A stretch of DNA of 64,000 nucleotides from Ctenosaura bakeri (Eukaryota > Chordata > Lepidosauria > Squamata > Iguanidae): contig CAOLHI010001012.1 of the NCBI GenBank assembly GCA_948474755.1, positions 248,001 to 312,000 on the forward strand, in the 5' to 3' direction. Below the pieces are notes generated by a model. It saw only the letters and a list, made by a program, of their open reading frames with translations. It did no database searches and was not told the origin of the DNA. Each line of letters opens with the position of its first letter. Positions within the stretch are counted from its first letter, which is position 1. Below are positions 46,849 through 59,756 of the stretch, one piece after another. A program made the position numbers and the translations under genes.

Positions 46849-47017
46849 GGCCATTTCCGCACTAGCCTGTTATAGTCTATTATTCCACTTTCAACATCCT
46901 ATGGAATCCTGGGTTTTGCAGTTTAGGGAGGGGTCTTCCTAAACTGCAAACCCCAAGATTCCATAGTATGTTGAAAGTGGAATAATAGCACTATAACAGG
47001 CTAGTGCAGAAATGGCC
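46849..47017. mobile_element. Foldback MITE, family A, near-perfect hairpin
   Basis: It runs from GGCCATTTCCGCACTAGCCT to AGGCTAGTGCAGAAATGGCC, with TGA at 46846-46848 and 47018-47020. The two halves pair along nearly their whole length around a centre near 46934. This is the best-preserved copy of the family here. Confidence 0.95.
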
Positions 47018-48458
47018 TGAGTTCAAAATGAAAAGTAGTTTGCACTCACCTCAGTAGTGGGGTAGAAGAGAAGAGGGACTGAAATCTTGACCTTCTCTTC
47101 TCCTAGGTTGCATGCTCTTCCTCATTAATAACTTTTGCCATCTTTATTGCACTCTAGCGTTGCATGGCCACATATGTTTCAGTTTTCTTCTGTGAAATGT
47201 TGGAAGGTGTGAGTCTTTGTACTCTGTCCTTTACCATGACCACTCCAAGGACAAAATGACAGTCCCTTCTTAGACGTCTTATACTAAGGTGGGTTATGGT
47301 GCTTTTGGACCACAGCTCATATGATCTCGTATCACTATCTGTGTTGGGTAGGCCTATAGGGTGTTAGACCAAAAATAACTAGGAGGCCATAATTGCTAAC
47401 CCTTACTATGCTCACATGTTAAATTCACAGCTTATGTGAAATATCAAATTAATATAGCAATGGTCAGAGCTTATTACAGAAGACACAACATTTTGAAAGA
47501 GTTTGAACATTTGTAGATGAACTGATAGAGATAGTGAATAAGCCTGATGTGAACAATGGCTTATGTGGATGTTGGGGGTCTAGATGTTGGCGGTCTTCCA
47601 TTCCCTAGTTGTGGGAATATAGTAGTCCATTTGTTACCTCAAAATATGGGTGACTCATGGGTCCATCCATGATACCAGTACCTTCATGAAACAGTGGGGA
47701 ATACTAGCTTGAAGGGGAGGCCTGCAAGAGGGAGGTAACTTAGATGTATCTTTTACACTTGTGTATACTGATATTAATGCAGGGACACCAGCCAGAGATT
47801 CAAAAGTAAGCTTGTTTATAATATTGAGGGAATTAACAATCACACACACAAGATCCAGGCAGTCTTGCAATCACACAGGGCTAGCTGAAGGAAAGGGAGG
47901 AAAAACTGTATAGCGAGGAGTTAGGATGAAGTGGGTGATATTTACTTATCTGGAGAGAGAGGAGACAAAGTGGTGTGGCGCAGACCAAGGCCATTTCCAT
48001 ACAAGAGGAGAGGAGCAGTTCACTGTGTGTCAAGAGCAGTGATTTTTTACTCCAATTCAGTAACTGAATTCAGAAATTCAGAAACTGTGCTGCCTGCACA
48101 CACACACCCCATTTATATCGTACTACTGTGGAGAACAGCAGTTGCTTCATCCACAACAGCAAGTCCCTGGCCACTCTCTTTCCCCTCCCTTACCCTGCCC
48201 CACCATCGTTGATTGGTCTGTTTTTTAAAAAACACACGCACATTTTTAACACATTTTTGTGTTGCTGCGTTTGTGCATAGGAATGCATGTTTGTTGATAT
48301 GTGGAAAAAAACATGTTTTAATAGTCCATTACTAGATCCACTCTCTTCCCACTATCTATTTAACACAGGAAGACAATAATGACAGCAGCCTGTCCTTTGG
48401 TGGGCAGAGAAAGATAGAGATGGAAATGACAGAAGGGACATCCTGAGAATGCCCTTAG
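47018..48458. other. Unassigned; isolated GGCC end at 47991
   Basis: GGCCATTTCCATACAAG at about 47991 looks like a lone terminal repeat of the GGCC-ended families, with no matching right end nearby. Otherwise no feature recognised. Confidence 0.4.
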
Positions 48459-48460
48459 CT

Positions 48461-48700
48461 GGCCACTTCTGCAATGTGAATCGATGCATGTAGGTGAAAA
48501 CCGAAGCAGAACTGGTTTGGGAGATTTACATCAGTTTTTCTGGTTTTTACATACAGCAATTTTGCATCGTAGTGAACTGCAGTGAACCGTTCTAGGAGCT
48601 GAAAACACACAGAACCACGATGCTAAAATTGTACAACGTGCAGATCGGAGGGTAAGAATTCAATGCTGCTACGATGTATCAACGTTGTGCAGAAATGGCC
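48461..48700. mobile_element. GGCC-ended MITE, family D
   Basis: The left end GGCCACTTCTGCAATGTGAA and the right end (inverted: GGCCATTTCTGCACAACGTT) match over about 33 bases with changes. The interior (TTTTACATACAGCAATTTTG) is unlike families A to C. The flanks GCT and TAA do not match, so the duplication is lost or one end is not original. Confidence 0.65.
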
Positions 48701-50457
48701 TAAGAGTTTGAGGGTAATACAAGAATGGGAATCGGAGCAGCTGGGTGACATCATATGTCCAGAATACTGTACTATGAGTTCTCTGGTTGCCCAGTGGGAA
48801 GGTGTTAATAGTTCTCTGGCAGAGTAGACAATGGGGTCCAGAATTGGCTAATGGCCTTAGCATTAGGTGACAAAGGACTTATGGGAATAGTGATAGCTCT
48901 TTAATGGTGGGACAGGTGAGGGGACAAAAGGAGAGTTTCAGTGTACAGGTGAAGAGGGTCAAAAACAAACAGTAATTCCATGGAAGCAGCTTCAGGCTCT
49001 CTTGTTTTTAAGGGTTGAGTCATGGGGGGCATTTGCAAGTCCGTTGTCAATTTCCCTGACTATGACCTAACCCTGTCCTGAGGTCCTGGTCTGACCTAGT
49101 TTTGCAATGCACATGTACAGCCAGTTCCTTTTTGCCAGCAGACTTCCCAGCCATAGCAGCAAATAATTTATATTATGCTAATTAATATTTGCCAATTCAA
49201 CCATATCATGGAATGGGGGTGTACACCCTGGTAACACATTCTCCCACTGTTACCCTAGCCCCACCACCCATATTTGTAGAGAGGAAATGCCTCCAAAATG
49301 GTCAATGGCACATCCAAATCTCCATCCAGGACCTTCATGTTTTGAAAGACCTGTGAGGAGTTTTAAAAAGTTTAGAGCGCAAAAAATCTTCCAGATGTGG
49401 GAAAATGACTGAAAGCATCCCTAGAGGCTTGGAAACATTAGTAGCCATTTTGGACCAAAAAATGTCCACCATGCCCAAAAGGGTTTGGACAGCAGGATGA
49501 TGTATGGATGTTTTGGGGCCCATAAAATATCTATGGGGTCATACATGTGTCTGCTGGTCACACTTTTCTCACATCTAATGTAGTGAGGACTAGAATAGGA
49601 AATCCAGGGACATTCTAAAAAGAAGACAAGTGGTTGCAGACCAGAACTTTGTTCTGCAGTGTGCTAGTTGGAGGGAGGGAATGAGGAAAGGAGAACTGAG
49701 AAAGCTAATCATGCTGCTACGAAGGACTGTGCAGTCTTCTGTGGAGTTAGTGAAGCCAACATGTTGCTTAAAAAAGCTGTGATGGCTAATGAAGCCACTG
49801 AAAGACTGGACAGTCAGTGTACTACATTAAATGGACAGCCTCCCTGGATAAGGGAGGCTTACCTCTTCAGAAAGTCAACCATCAGATGAGAAGAGTGGTA
49901 GAAACCATAACACACAGTCATTAAGATTACTCTCAAGGAAAAAAAAAGGAGGGGGAAAGTAGGAATATTTCTGCTGGATATACTTGATATATTATTTTAA
50001 ATATGGAAACAGAAACAATTGAAGTAGAATTCCAAGAAGTGGCATCACTTGGTGAATCCCTAGTGGGCAAAGCGGACAGAAATGGAGATCAGTTCTTCAA
50101 ATGTATCAAACAAATTTTCAGTAGAAGTAGTAGTGGTAGAAGTAAATTCAGTTATACCAGGACTAAGATTTGGAATCAAGTATAAGCAAGGTTGGACTCC
50201 CTTTGGGTAGAATGGAGCAAATGCCTCAGGGGACAGATGCAGAGGAGAAGTAGAGGCAACATCCTGGCTATTCTATAGTTATGAAACATTAACTATTTAG
50301 GGAAACGAAGAAAAGAAACAGAGAAATATTAGGCATTGCAGTTACCATAGGAGAAGTCAAGTGGTTTCTAAATGATGGGAGAAAAGTTTCAGGGAAGGCC
50401 CAAATACACTACATTCTGTGAATATTACCTGCGTGGTATTTAACCAAAAGTTTTCAG

Positions 50458-50503
<46 letters not shown>

Positions 50504-53500
50504 CATCTTTATAATCTAGTGTTTTCATTTAATGAAAGCTGACTTCTGGGATGTTAGAAAAATTCCTGCTAATAAGTAAAGCAAATTTGACTTTTTTAAA
50601 AAAAGGATTAACATTAATATTAGACTGTAATGAGTTTCAGTCAGTGCCATGCCATCTAACATAATCCAATTTTCTTATATGTGAGACATCTTTTTGATGA
50701 GCAGGCTAGGAAAGAGATGATTGATTCATGACATTTTTGAGGCTCTGTAGGGAAGAATTGTTTGAATGACTGCTTGGCATTTTGTGTCTGTCATTCAAGA
50801 CCAGCCTTATAAAAGAGAGTTTTTAAAAAAGTATTTGCTTAAAACTCAAACAGCAGCATGTAAATTCATGGGATAAAGAATGAAGAAGATGCCATTTCTA
50901 CTGATTGTACAGAAGCTATACAGACTTTAAAAAAAGCTTTAAATGCATTTGGAATGCTTCTTTGTCTCTTCAAAACTTTAATTAAACACATTTCTAGAGC
51001 TATAATGCCCCCCTTTGCAGTTAGACTGTCTAACTTCTGTAGAACTTGTAGCTGTTTCCACACTGGTGTTGAAATGCATTTATCACACCTTTTTAAAGTC
51101 ATGTTGCTGCAAGTCATAGGCAGTCGCTTAAAGAACTTGGAAGACTCCGATCTGGTGACAAGACTGTTTGATCCACAGACAGTTCTCAGAAATAGGAACC
51201 CACCCACTCAGACACTGCAGCGTGGCTGCTTTGACACTTAACTAAGGATTAATAATCTAATTAGAGCAGACTTGTTATAAATGAATTTGAAACAATGGGA
51301 CTGAAAGTACGGTGGGAAACCAGGGGGAAAGGAGACACACAGGACACATGTGGCTTGATCCAAGGCTCACAATGCCACAGAGTGGAGAATTTCTATTGAT
51401 TTCTCTAGGCACCAGAGGACAAAGCATTCGGATAATATGATCAGTCCATGGTAGCTACCAATATTGATTTGAGAGAGTTCATACATGGCACAGGACTGGT
51501 AGAGCAACATCTTCATTCTGACCACCTGATGACTCACAAAGTAATATGACAGCTTCTGAACTACACAGAAATCTTCTTCATGCTGGACTTTTTTTAAAAA
51601 AACACACATGTTTTTACATTAAGGCATGATATTGAATCCTCATTGTTAAATTCATCCTGACTTGCTTATTCATAATGGGCTGATTTGTTTTATACAAACA
51701 GAAGTAAGTGTTGGCTCAGGTCCTAAACTAGGATAAGATAACATTACATCAGGAACCAGGGCTATGTATTATTAATGCTCTTGAAGACCTTTTTATGTAA
51801 GGTGCTCTCCTTTCTGAATTTGATATTTCTTTTAAGTCAAAATGCCTCATCTTAGGTTCCCTTTATTGATTATTATTCACTTGTAGTTAGTGTGGGTCAC
51901 ACATGAAGATCCAGAGCTTGGAAAATATCCTTCTTTGGACTATAACTCCTGTGCTGGCTAGGGGATTCTGGGAGATTGTTTTTCAAATTCTGCAAGTTTA
52001 TGGCTCAGAGACTTCAGGTAGGCTGCCTAGTTTCTTATTCTCTTTCCTCACTCCGTTTCTAGAACAATCACACATTCAGAAGTTCAGAAGTCAAATACAT
52101 TCTAGTTGGCCTGTATGGAAAGATGGACATGTTCTTTCTTGGACTAATTAAGGAATGATGATAAGGTTAATCACAACTTTTCAGGAACAGAGTTTCAGGT
52201 ACCAACCATTTTGGGGATACTTACCCATTTGGCTTTTAAATCAAGGTTTAATAAATCAAATCTATGGTTAATAAATCTGAGTTTAATAAATTCAACCAAC
52301 ATATCCCAGGTATCAGCAAAGGAAATGGTCCATTTGTTTCTATTCCAGAGTTATTTGCTATGGTGACTGTAAGGTCTGATGTCTCAGTTTCTGGTCCTAA
52401 TAGGAATTTTCAGGAGTGCCAAAGAGTGGTTAAACTGAAAGAACTTAGAAGATGGTGACAGCTTAGTGTTTGTCTTTCCATGGAATATTTTTTTTGTGGT
52501 GACCCATGTGCTTCTTTTCTGAATATGAGCAATGTGTAGAGACAGAAAGTTAGATGGTGTTGAGGATATTTCTTACTGTGTAGTGAGAAATTCATTTTTT
52601 TAGATATAGAGAAACATTTTACCTTGTCAGCTCTACCTGTGGTGTGAAGAGAACATATTGTCAGAGCTGGGACAAGTTACTTTTTTGAGAGTATAACTCC
52701 CATATCTTTCAGGCACCATGAACACCCCAGTGCTGAGAAGAACAATCCAAAATCAAACATTGCCACAGCTTTCATCATATTATTTCAAGTCACTTCAAGA
52801 AAGCTTTTTTCAGTGTAGTACCTAAATGTGTGAATTAGCCCTGAAACTTCCTCTTTTGGCTGTCTTTTTGTGTTATCAGGCAATGACATATGAGGAAAAG
52901 GGGAAAATAATTTGCAATTTTTACCTGGCTATGTTTCTGTTCTGGCAGTTTAGATAGTTTACATTCAACAGCTTGTTTTATCGTTGACTTTAAAGAAATT
53001 GCAACACTTCCAGAACCCTTAGAAATGAAAAGAGTAAAAAATTTGAGTTACTCATAAATAACATATCCATCTTGTATCTGTCCTGGTTATTTGACATGAC
53101 TATCAGTATTTAACACCTTGAGCTACCAAGGAGAACAACTCTTCTTTAATCACATATGGTCAAGTAGAAGACCTATTCAACACTCAGAAATGCACATACT
53201 AGTGGCAGTTTGTGTCCAAAATACAATGCCTATAAATACTGATTAGAAGACAATGGATTTTTCTCATTTACCGTAGATCTACACTTAGTGAATAATGAAA
53301 CAGTGGTGGCTTCCATGTCAAGAGAAGATCTACTCCAGCATCCAGCTCAAACTTTTTAGGATAATCCAACATGCTGAACCCTATTCCCCAAACAGGCTAA
53401 GTCTTTGAATAGTTCTTTTTAAAGTCTGTCTTAAAGCCTGGACTACTCTAAAACCTGCCACCACTGTAATAAAATCAGTTATAAGAATATCAATGATTAG

Positions 53501-54115
53501 GGTTGAGAAAGTGAAAAGTGGAGGGGTCTACTATACAACCTTATTTGGTTCTACAGGAGACAGAATTTCAGCTACTTGTTTGCATGACAGGCAACACATC
53601 TCTTCCCTCTTCTACACAAACATTAGGTGTATTAGAGACCACTCTAGTTTTCATTCTGGTAATCTTTCCAATATTTGTGTGTGAACCAAATTACAAACTT
53701 TTCTTACAACAATCTAAAATCTTGCAGATTAGAAATCCTATTTAGGGACAGAGATATTTAGGTCTGGTTGAAGCAAGTGTTAGAGTAAGGAGCTGAATCA
53801 GGAGGGCAGTAAAGAAGGGACAGCAATGCAGTGCTCCAAAAGCAGTTTATCTGAATAAACTGTTAATATTTCTGCCAAATACGTAGCTTTCTGGAGCTTG
53901 AGAGACTAGGCTGGCTCTACTATCAGGCAGTGTGGGGCAATCATCTTCAGCAGCAGGTATTGGAGACAGATGTGGCAGCAGCAAATGTAGCTTCCCACTG
54001 TAGGAAAACAGAAAATCCTCAGTCATACAGCCTGTTCTGCATCCCCTACATTAGCCTGTTGTTTTAGGATGCAATGAAGAACATTGGCTGGCATCCTGTT
54101 AGTGAGTTATACAGA
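48701..54115. other. Unassigned; (CA)n, candidate conserved block, old foldback
   Basis: A (CA)n microsatellite lies at 50461-50500. The stretch 50870-51240 is repeat-free, with a 113-codon minus-strand frame and a 95-codon plus-strand frame. It could be conserved noncoding DNA or an unrecognised exon. A foldback-family remnant (GACTATAACTCCTGTGCTGG) lies at 51935-52015, with a similar word at 52690. No other feature recognised. Confidence 0.4.
50461..50500. repeat. (CA)n microsatellite
   Basis: About 19 CA units. Confidence 0.97.
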
Positions 54116-54118
54116 CAT

Positions 54119-54919
54119 GGCCCTTTTCGCATGGCGTTTTTAAAGCGTATTAGGCACGCTCCCTTCCCCCTTCACTAGCCGCCGTACTGCATGACGTTCG
54201 GCGAACCAGGTGTTATCACAGCCACGGATAGTGCTGATAGCATGTTTTCTTATTTTCACCTGAAAGGCGAAAATAACTTCCCTTTCACGCATCAGTCGCA
54301 TGACCAGAGGGCCTGCGGAGCTGTCATCCGGTGTGCTTCCAGGAAGGACCCAGAAGTGGACGGGGTGTGGGCAGTCCCTGCTGCCTGTCCGTCACAACGC
54401 AGCTCCCAGGGGACTCTCCGCCCAGCAGCAGGCTGGCCACTGCCCCCATCGCAGCAGGGAACACTGCACGACACGTCTCCACAAGAGGCCACCCCGGGGC
54501 TGTGTCGCCACTCACACTCGAGACGACAGCAGCCCCCGGGGTCTGGCCGACTGTGTTTTTTTAAAAAAAAACCCGGCGCTATTGTTAGCATGTGAGCACG
54601 TTAGCACATTACCAACGTAGTATGAAACAGCCTGTTGGCAGGATCTATCATGCCAACGTTAGCACGATAGTTGACAAAACAATAAAAAAAAAGGAATACC
54701 ACCAACCAATCAGGAGCGCTGGGGCGGGGACAGTGCAGGGCCTGGGCGTGGCCCAGGACGCTGACATGCGGACAAGGCACCAGGCAGGGACAGGTGCTCT
54801 CTCGCGAATGCCCTACTGCGTGCAGACTGCAAGGGGCTCTCTACTGGGCCTCTTGCGATATTGGCAATATCGTGAGGGCTCTAGTTCGTCGTGCTATCAA
54901 GGTAAGGTGCAAAAAGGGT
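54119..54919 (+). mobile_element. Long GGCC-ended element, family E (801 bp)
   Basis: It starts GGCCCTTTTCGCATGGCG and ends AAGGTAAGGTGCAAAAAGGG plus one or two bases. CAT lies at 54116-54118 and 54920-54922 if the last base is trimmed. The right end matches the family B element at 5881, and an inner block (TATTTTCACCTGAAAGGCGA) echoes family B. The middle is unique and GC-rich. A CCAAT box and a GC box lie near 54704-54730. The 134-codon frame at 54191-54595 has no transposase motif. Confidence 0.75.
54704..54730 (+). promoter_or_regulatory. CCAAT box next to a GC box
   Basis: ACCAACCAATCAGGAGC is followed at once by GCTGGGGCGGGGAC. These are classical NF-Y and Sp1-type sites, 10-15 bases apart, inside the family E element. 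Function is inferred only. Confidence 0.4.
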
Positions 54920-55102
54920 CATACTTTCAAAGCAGATCAACATTTACATAAGTCACTTTACTGATTATTACAGTGTTTGGAACTGTTTACTCACCATACA
55001 GCAGCACACACACCCCGCCCAACCCAAACTTTTAGCTGCTGCATCTTCCACCACCACAGCCATTTTCTGGGAAGCTGAATGGTGAAGAATATAAAAGCAT
55101 TT

Positions 55103-55220
55103 GGCTATGTTCATATAACTGGATGCACAGCAATTATATCATCCTATGGGACCTCTGGAACAATCCCAGGAGGCCGGAGAGGGTGCCTATTGCTGTACAC
55201 CCAGTCATAGGGACATAGCT
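55103..55220. repeat. Foldback repeat G
   Basis: GGCTATGTTCATATAACTGG plus ATGCACAGCAAT on the left is mirrored by ATTGCTGTACACCCAGTCAT and AGGGACATAGCT on the right. The left arm resembles sequence at 43655. Confidence 0.6.
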
Positions 55221-55689
55221 GGACATTTATCTCCCACTGCCCCCTGTCCACCAACCAATAAATGGCCATGATAGGAGGGGGCTGCAGCAGCTAAAAGGTG
55301 GGCTGGGGTGAGGGAAAGATATGTTATAGTTCTGCCTGTGCAGAACTTTGCAGTATATGTCCCAGTGCAGGATCTCTGATGAAACAAAATTCAAATGCCT
55401 GTCTATTTCATTTGTATGCATGGAACTGGGAGTGCTATCTTGACTGTTCTTCAGATAGCAAAATTTCAGGAATTGGTCATGGAGCAACTGCAGAAAGAAC
55501 ACAGCCAGCCCTCCCATGAAATAGAGTGAAGCACCCTGGAGTAAAAAGATGTGGCACCATCATGGTTAATAGTTGCTATACAGAAAAAAAAGAGTTGTGG
55601 GGGTGGGGAGGGAGCTTAGCTGCTAGCAAAAGCTTTTAAAATAACACCAGCTTCAGCTATGAACAGCTTCAACATGAGTAGCAATAAGA

Positions 55690-55960
55690 ACAGGATGTTC
55701 CAATGCTCTGGAACCTCCTGTTGGAAAGAACAGAGTAAAGGAAAGCTTCTTCAAAGTCTGCAAAGTCTTCCATGGCAAACATTTTTTTTTCTGTGCAAAA
55801 AAAAATTTGTGTGTGTGTTTCCTTCACAAGTATAGTATTTCTTATGTAGAAAATACATTTTCTCCACAAAACAATATGGGGTTTGCAGAGAGAGAAAAAA
55901 TGTGTTTCTGTGCAAAGTAATTTTCTGAAAGACCAGAGAAGTGTAAATACCACTCAAAAA
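55690..55960 (+). repeat. Dispersed repeat X
   Basis: AAGGAAAGCTTCTTCAAAGT, then TTTTTCTGTGCAAAAAAAAA, GTAGAAAATACATTTTCTCC and TGTTTCTGTGCAAAG. The order follows 17790-18180 with heavy divergence. Confidence 0.5.
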
Positions 55961-57925
55961 AGGTCTTTGTTTTCTATCTGAAGATAAAGAACATGAAGAT
56001 ATACATTTCTACTGACTATCAAAATAAGTTCTCTTAGGATTCCTACCTCAGGAGTCTCACAAGTCAAACAAATGTCATCTTTCAAATCGGAGTTGCACTC
56101 TTCTTTGAATGATACAGATGTCATCTAAGTTAGTGATCCCTATCAGTAGTGCCTAACTGATTTATTGTGGCTTCATGGACCACAGATGACTGTAAGCTAC
56201 TTAGGTTCTACAGCCTCAGTTATTCTTCTGCTGAGATAGTTGATTCAGATATAGCTTGCAAGCAGAAATCCTCGTAACAAAAACAAAGCACAGATATTTG
56301 AAGTAAGAAGCAAAATAATGTTGGCATCACGCTCCAGATTTCATTTTAGTTTACAAATCTGACCATTGATGAGAAGCATATGCTTCTGTCTCATGTGTCA
56401 CAATGGACCTAAGCTCACCAATGGTAAGCTGAGTATTAAGTCACATCAGTTTCAGTGAGAGAGACTTAAACATGTCACTTTTTTCTCTTAAAATCACTGG
56501 ACTCACATAAGCATGAACCTAGATAGAAAGTGCTCTTTCCTAGAAAAGACCTTAAAACTTTCTCTTTTGTCTGGAATGCCTCCTTAGGCAGCAATGCTAT
56601 ACACCAGTGATCATCAATCTATTGCCTTTCAAATATCTCAGATTTCATCCTACACAAACAATGTTGACAAGACCTCCTAGGATTTATACTGTAAAACATT
56701 TGGAAGACCAAAATATTGAAGCCAGTACTCTGCACACTTACCTTCACTTACACTTGCCTGTTAAAAATGTCTTACCTCTGAGGAGATATGGAAAGGACTG
56801 AATTGTTCCAATGTTCACCAGACAGTGCTGCCTATTTACAATGAGAGCTTTTACTTAATAGAGTTTACACACCATACCTAAAACGATACCTTGTTCTCAT
56901 TGCTAAACACCCAATCATAATAGCATGCTCTGGGTCAGGACTTTAAAAAAAAAAAAAAGATCTGAGACAAATTAAAGTTAGCATGGCTTTCATTTGGTCA
57001 GTATTTCTTCTCCCACTGTTGCTTCTCTGTTTATTTTTGCAAAGTAGCATTTCATGTAATAGTCAATGAGTTGTACTCTGCTGAATATGTATTTCAGAGA
57101 TAACAAGTGGATGCCTTTCTAGAAGATTCACTGCCCATAAAAGGCCTATTATTGAGTGAAATGATTTCCAGCAAAATTGATCTATTTTATTTTCCAGCTG
57201 GAAATTGAATAATGTATAGAAGAACAGGCACTTGAGAATGCATAAAATAGGGAAGAAAGTGTGCATTAGGAAAGAGAAAAGAAAAAAAAGTTGAGCCTCC
57301 ATAAAACCGAAAAATCAGTTGGTTGTAGTTGGAGACGTAAATAAGAGCTTTCCATTCATCTGTTAGTTTTTTGAGATATGTTTTTATATAGGAATGAGAT
57401 GGTTTTGGACAACTGAAGACTAAATAGCTAGCAAAAGTTCTGCCTATGGCATCTTTCCAGACAAACACTGAACCCTAAAGCACCATGCCTAGAAGTGAGC
57501 ATTGTTCAGAGAAGCATCCCCCAAAGGTTTTTATGGACTGATAACATTTTGATGAGTTTCACTTCAAATGCATATTCTATTTTTATATGATTTATATATC
57601 CTTAAGACCAACATATTCCTTATTGGAACAAGGAAAAAAATGTTCCCTATCAGATTTTAGGTGAGTGCTTTCAGATGTGAAACAGAGCCTATGATGATAA
57701 GGAATGACAGCTCCTGATCTGGTGATAGTACTGCTAATGACTCGTCTCGGTCAGCAAGGCTAGAGGCTTGAATACCTCAGCAGGTGCCAAAGTGTCATGA
57801 GGATACATACATAGGAGTAAACAGGAAAGAGTGCTATATATTTCCAAGACAAGTAATGTAGAATTAGTCCTTTCAATGTGACTTCATATTTTCTCAATTA
57901 TTTTAACCCACTTTCCAGAAATATA
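55961..57925. other. Unassigned; old foldback at 56615-56720
   Basis: A diverged foldback (GCCTTTCAAATATCTCAGAT and, inverted, ACATTTGGAAGACC) lies at 56615-56720. The 93-codon minus-strand frame at 57187-57468 has no motif. No gene recognised. Confidence 0.4.
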
Positions 57926-57941
57926 AGATCCACATCCACAT

Positions 57942-59207
57942 TTGCCTCAGTGGTGTCGTTACAGGGGAAGGAGAGATAGATGTTTAATACCTATCTCACC
58001 TTCCGTTCACCCTGCTACCCCAAGGTGTCTGGAAAGCGAACCAAACCATCCACAGAACCTCTCCTTGCTCCCGTGCAATGCCAGGTCAATGAAAAAGAAA
58101 ACTCATATCATCCATGATCTTTTAAAGGATGAAGAAGCTGACCTGGCATGCTTTACAGAGACCTGGCTGGAAGACGATAGTGGTACAACTTGGGTCCAGG
58201 CCTTGCCAGCCGGATACTCTGTCAGTGAGCAGGTAAGGGGAAGTGGGTGGGGGGGTGGAGTTGCCTTGGTTTACAATCTTACACTGACCAGGATACCTGT
58301 CCGGAAAATAGACCGCTTTGAGTGTACATACCTGAACCTGAAGGCAAGGGATAGTCTAGGGATTCTGTTAGTGTACCAACCACTGGGCTGCCTATCAGAC
58401 TCCCTGGCCAAGCTGACAGAGCTGGTGTCGGAGTTGGTGTTGGAGTCGCCCAGATTTTTGGTTCTGGGCGACATCAATATCCCATTTGAGACTGATTTGA
58501 CAGGTGTGGCTTGGGAGTTCATGGCATCCATGACAAACATGGACCTATCCCAATTAGTCTCTGGGCCAACACATTGTGCAGGTCATACCCTCGATGCGGT
58601 CTTCAGTACGGGACAGGCACAGCTGTGGGTGGAGATAATAAATGCTAGCACCTTGTTATGGATGGATCATTTCCTGGTCAGGGTTAGACTTATGGATGCT
58701 ATCCACCCCTGCAGGGGTGGTGGACCTATTAGAATGGTCCGCCCTCGAAGGTTAATGGAACCTATTGGATTCCAGAAAGCCCTGGAGGGTCTTATGGTTG
58801 GTATCGCCGGTGATCCTGTTGAAGCCCTAGTTAATACCTGGAATTATGATCTTACTAGGGCTATCGACATGATTGCTCCCAAGTGTCCTTTCCGGACTGC
58901 TTCAAATTATAATCCTTGGTATACAGTAGAACTCAGGAATATGAAGCAGGTCGGACAGCGACTAGAGTACAACTGGCGGAAATCTGGACTCTTATCTGAC
59001 AGGACACGCCATAGAGAATTCCTTCATTCCTATGGAGTGGCAATAGATGCAGCAAAGAAGACTTTCCTCTCTGCACATATTGCGTCTGCGACTTCTCATC
59101 CAGCAGAGTTGTTCAGGATGGTAAGGGATCTACATAGGGCTACCCATGTGCTTAGTCCAGAAACTTCAATTAGTTCAGAATATGGCAGCCAGGTTGGGCA
59201 CTGGTAG
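57942..59207 (+). pseudogene. L2-like ORF2 APE endonuclease domain
   Basis: A 421-codon open frame. Its N-terminal part is an AP-type endonuclease that nicks the target DNA to prime reverse transcription. I see NARSMKKK and LACFTETWL (the asparagine and the metal-binding glutamate), GGGVALVYN, VLGDINIPF (the GD-N motif) and WMDHFLVRVRL (the final DH pair, where the usual S before DH is M). A linker follows (LFRMVRDLHRATH), which normally leads into the reverse transcriptase. The frame then runs into shifted C-terminal sequence and stops at 59207. All main catalytic residues except the S appear intact, so the domain might fold, but the full protein is not encoded. Confidence 0.88.
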
Positions 59208-59592
59208 ACCTAAAACTGACCACATAACACCAATTCTGAAGTCTTTACATTGGCTGCCTATTAGTTTCCGGGCACAGTACAAGGTTTTGGTTATTACCTT
59301 TAAAGCCCTTTACGGCTTGGGGCCAGCCTACCTGCGGGATCTCCTCCCACTAAGGTCTTCTGGGAGGAATTTACTGCAGCCAGTCAGAACTAGGTTGGCT
59401 GCAGTTACACAGAGGACCTTCTCTTCTATTGCTTCCAAGTTATGGAATGGCCTGCCGGAGGAGACCCGGCATATTACCAGTCTTGACTGCTTTAAAAAAG
59501 CAGTCAAGACTGCTTCTTCCGACAGGCCTTCCCAGACTAGTACTCCACCGCCTCCCACCAACTGTCTTGCTGTTCTTTTAATTGTCAGTTGA
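59146..59592 (+). pseudogene. L2-like ORF2 C-terminal domain
   Basis: A separate open frame of 148 codons. It carries the C-terminal region found after the reverse transcriptase in L2/CR1-clade LINEs: LVQNMAARLGTGRPKTDHIT, SLHWLPISFRAQYKVLVITF, KALYGLGPAYLRDLLP, ASKLWNGLPEE and LDCFKKAVKTA. It is out of frame with the endonuclease frame, and the join at about 59145-59160 is the deletion point. The same domain, on the other strand or in fragments, identifies the copies at 6457, 36257, 40130 and 63357. Confidence 0.9.
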
Positions 59593-59756
59593 TTGTTGTT
59601 AATTATTAATTGTTGTGTGTTTTAGGGGATTAGTTTTAGGTGGGTTGGTGGGTGGGGAGGATTGGGTATGTTTTTTAATGTTTTTTAAGGTAATTAATGT
59701 ATTATTGTTGTTCACCGCCTCGACCCATGGGGAGAGGCGAAATAGAAGTAATAATT

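Noticed and set aside
54191..54620. 134- and 106-codon overlapping frames
   Set aside because: They sit in the GC-rich family E element, overlap in several phases on both strands, and show no motif.
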